Positions 61,088 to 64,000 of a stretch of DNA of 64,000 bases are shown here, in pieces. Source of the stretch: Crotophaga sulcirostris (taxonomy: Eukaryota > Chordata > Aves > Cuculiformes > Crotophagidae); NCBI GenBank assembly GCA_013397455.1, contig VYZB01000744.1, positions 124,001 to 188,000 of the forward strand, read 5' to 3'. The translations under genes and the position numbers were made by a program. The notes below the pieces were generated by a model. The model had not been told where the DNA came from, did not search any database, and saw nothing but the letters and a program-made list of their open reading frames with translations. The stretch's first letter is position 1; every line of letters begins with the position of its first letter.

Positions 61088-64000
61088 GTATTTTCAGGTG
61101 AAATAAAGCAATCATTCATCTCAGAAATTCCTAATGAAGTCTTAGTGCATACTATATGCCTTCAGCACACAGGACTCGTGAATAGCAGCATAAGAAAAAA
61201 ATCAAGCAGCCATTATCATTACTGTCATCATCATCAGTCATCAGCTCCATCACGCAGGTTTGTGCATATGCTGTAATGAAAAAAAAAAAGAATAAAAAAG
61301 GGAGAGAAACAGAAAAGTCTCCTGCTAATTCTAGACTGCTGAATAATTTTAACTAAGCAGCAGACTGCCCCTCTGAATGACCTCTTAAAGGAGATTACAG
61401 CTCATTATCAGCTCTGTCATTAATCTAATCAATACAATCCCATTGTATTTTCTTCTTATTTTTAAAGGCACTCATAGGAAAGGTTATCAGCAACCCCTGT
61501 GTGAGCATTCTTCTGTCCCCATGGATGCACAATATGTTACCAGCTGTCAGTCAGATCATCACCGACATGAACAAGAAACAGTGGCTGTGTGATTGGCCTA
61601 TGCAACATACTATATTCTTCCAGAAGAATGAACATGAGTCCAAAGGGACCATCATAGATGTTGTCGAGCATGGAGATTTGGTGCGAATTCACTGCTAAGT
61701 CAGTCAGACCAAATTACATTTATGATGTATTCTTATGGAGGCCCTTGGTGAAGACAGTAGGTTTGATACTTTTGTTTTCTACTTATCTGTTTGTCAGGAG
61801 GCTCAAAAAATACCTTTTTTACAATTTTCCCGTGATCCTTATAGGAGTACAAATGAGATGTGAGCCACTGAAACTTGTAAATATGCTGGACTGGGGATTA
61901 GTGTTGCTATTTCCAACACATAATACTAATAAATAACTTCATTTTCCTGTAATAATAGTTCTTTAACCTCCTTGACAAAGCATAGGAAGCAGAAATGGTA
62001 AAATTGTCATTGTAGCTGGCTTCAAATGCAATTAGAGAACATGATTTTGAGACTAAAATATAGGTGAGAAAATTCATAACCAAATTTTGTGAAAATACTA
62101 TTTAGAGGGAAATATTCACATGCTCTTGGTTTGCTTTTTTGCTTAGTATTATCACAGATTACAATGTTCCTGTGTGTACTGAGAGGTAAAACAATTTTGC
62201 AGACTTAGGCTGTTTCAGAGTTCTAGGAGCAGAGCTATGCAAATTTTATGAGATATCCACATACAGAGCTCCAAGAAAAAACATTTACTAAGCTTGGTGC
62301 AACCTTGATGTCCCAAAGTTCCCAGATAAGTTGGGAACAATATTTCATTAATGCTGTCTAAACATTTAAACTTGCAACAAAGTGAGATAGGAAGAAATTA
62401 GTTTATTAATCTCTCAGAAACCATCTAACATCTAAATAAACACACTAAAAAGTCTTATCTATCAATGCCAATGTGCTATAATCCATTTTCTTAGACATCT
62501 GTGTGTACTTTAGAATTAGACACTGATATTTGTGGATGAATTTATGGACATGCCAGCAGTTAAAGCTGATCAATACTTTCTTCTGACTTGCCTGGAATAC
62601 TTACAAAAGAGTTCAAAGTAAAATTCCCCAGTATTAATATGAAAAGTCAAGTGCAGCAGTTTATGCCATGCATTTTCTCAAGCCTCAACTGTCAAAACAG
62701 CTTTTGCATGGTTTTATGTCTTTTTTGCTTTTGTTTCATTTTCAGCCTATGTATGATGAGACATAGTCTGCGTAAATTGCTTTAAAAATATTAAACTTTG
62801 ATCTCTAAATACATTTTAGGTTTTCTATTGATTTTTTAAAAAATATTTATTATTATATCATTCATAAAATATCAAATTTCTTCAAGCATATGCTGTGATG
62901 GCTTATATAGGTGTGTTTAACTTTCTATTGACTTTAGCTCTCAGAAAAGAACTGAACACAAAGAGTTCTATTTTTACTTTTTATCATTCCAGTGAGAGGA
63001 AATTAACTGCTATACATTCACAGCAAGGTTCTTCCTATGGATAAAACATACCTTTAAATATTGTCAGTAAAGCCAGAGATAGAAAACTGGCAGCATGTAG
63101 ATGGCAGAAAACCACCTCTCCAAGTCTAGTCCAGACTACATATGCTGAAGAACTCAAAAAGAGAAAAGATCAGTATAAAAATGATGCCAAATAATATTTT
63201 CTAGATCCTGTTAGAAAAAAATACTCATACCTTGGACAAGTTTTTGCTGTAGGTTCATCTTCATCAATTAACTTCAATGTGTCTCATAATCTGATTTATC
63301 ATTAACTCATTTTAAGACTGTTTAATCAGGACAGTTATTCCTTATTATCAGTTTACAATTTTCTTATGGCAACTCTGAGTCAAGTCCTCAGAGAAAGGAA
63401 CATAAACAGAGAATTTTAGGGTAAAATGTGTTTTAAATGCTAGATACTTATGTAATTTTTTTCAAGAAAGAATCAAGACGCTAATTCAATTTTTATGAAA
63501 AGGAATAAATTCGTTTCCTATGTGCCATTAAGTATTAACTCAAATTTTTATCATGTTCCTGAATGAATTAGGTCAATGATAGCAATGGGTCAAATCCCAG
63601 CTCTTTGTGAATAAATGATCATCTACCAAACATTAAAGAAATATTTCTAAATCAGTAGTAATTTATCAATATTTATGTATCATTTGAAGATTAAAATAGG
63701 TTCTTAGGTATTCCTTTTTAAAATATACATTTATTTTTCTTTTTAGAATCTTACACACAGAACAGGTTCTCTTTCCTTGAAAAATACACTCATAGGAGTT
63801 ATAAGGAGTCTTTAAAACATTCTAAAGAGATTTTCGCAAGTAATAGGTAACAATGAGGCAGTTAAAAAAAACAAACAAAGTCAAAACAGAATGATATAGA
63901 CCATATAGGCAATTTTCAATTTTCTTTAGATTTTCTGCATTTTGTCCTTTATGTTATGCATTCTCAACAAATAAAGATTTATTTGAAAGTTTCAGTTCTT
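61088..64000. other. AT-rich non-coding stretch, possibly with a conserved element
   Basis: No gene is supported. The block at about 61140-61480 is less AT-skewed and holds several TAAT/ATTA cores and a CATCATCAT patch, which is the look of conserved developmental enhancers. This cannot be shown without an alignment. The open frames at 61501-61698 and 61658-61936 have no recognisable domain. Confidence 0.5.

Noticed and set aside
1..64000. CRISPR arrays, operons or tRNA and rRNA genes
   Set aside because: No regularly spaced repeats, clover-leaf-type sequences or rRNA wording were seen, and the sequence is vertebrate.

Overview
This window looks like bird nuclear DNA: AT-rich and gene-poor, with no operons, no long open reading frames and no bacterial-type features. 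The clearest markers are several copies of the CR1 LINE retrotransposon. One of them ends in the avian 3' tail of repeated ATTCTATG-like octamers (about 45695-45718). Others end in, or (minus strand) begin with the complement of, a TACTGTG-type tail. I cannot name the species.

Layout. 1-1780: AT-rich sequence turning GC-rich, possibly with an ancient LINE remnant. 1784-2564: the one stretch that looks like a host protein gene, two spliced exons with strong similarity to interleukin-18 binding protein (IL18BP), apparently broken by two frameshifts. 2618-2955: two CR1 copies meeting tail to tail just after it. 3200-13580: non-coding, with a minus-strand CR1 (9814-10105) and a near-perfect duplication of about 120 bp (9279-9398 and 10367-10486) whose first copy ends at a single N. 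13584-14511: a probable solo LTR of an endogenous retrovirus. 14512-44164: mostly featureless AT-rich DNA with a 30-N gap, an (AAT)14 microsatellite, an internal CR1 fragment, a G-quadruplex motif, a minus-strand CR1, a 190-N gap and several inverted repeats. 44165-45718: the largest CR1 copy, carrying a decayed reverse transcriptase. 45719-64000: again mostly non-coding, with a 21-bp minisatellite, a GC-richer island (49565-49905), a minus-strand CR1, short tandem and inverted repeats, and a stretch near 61.0-61.5 kb that may hold a small exon and a conserved regulatory element.

I see no intact protein-coding gene, tRNA, rRNA, CRISPR array or operon. The window is best read as a gene desert or the inside of a very large intron. 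No new multi-gene system is visible. The most interesting items are the IL18BP-like pseudogene, the probable assembly fault near 9.4-10.5 kb, and a few unusually symmetrical non-coding sequences.
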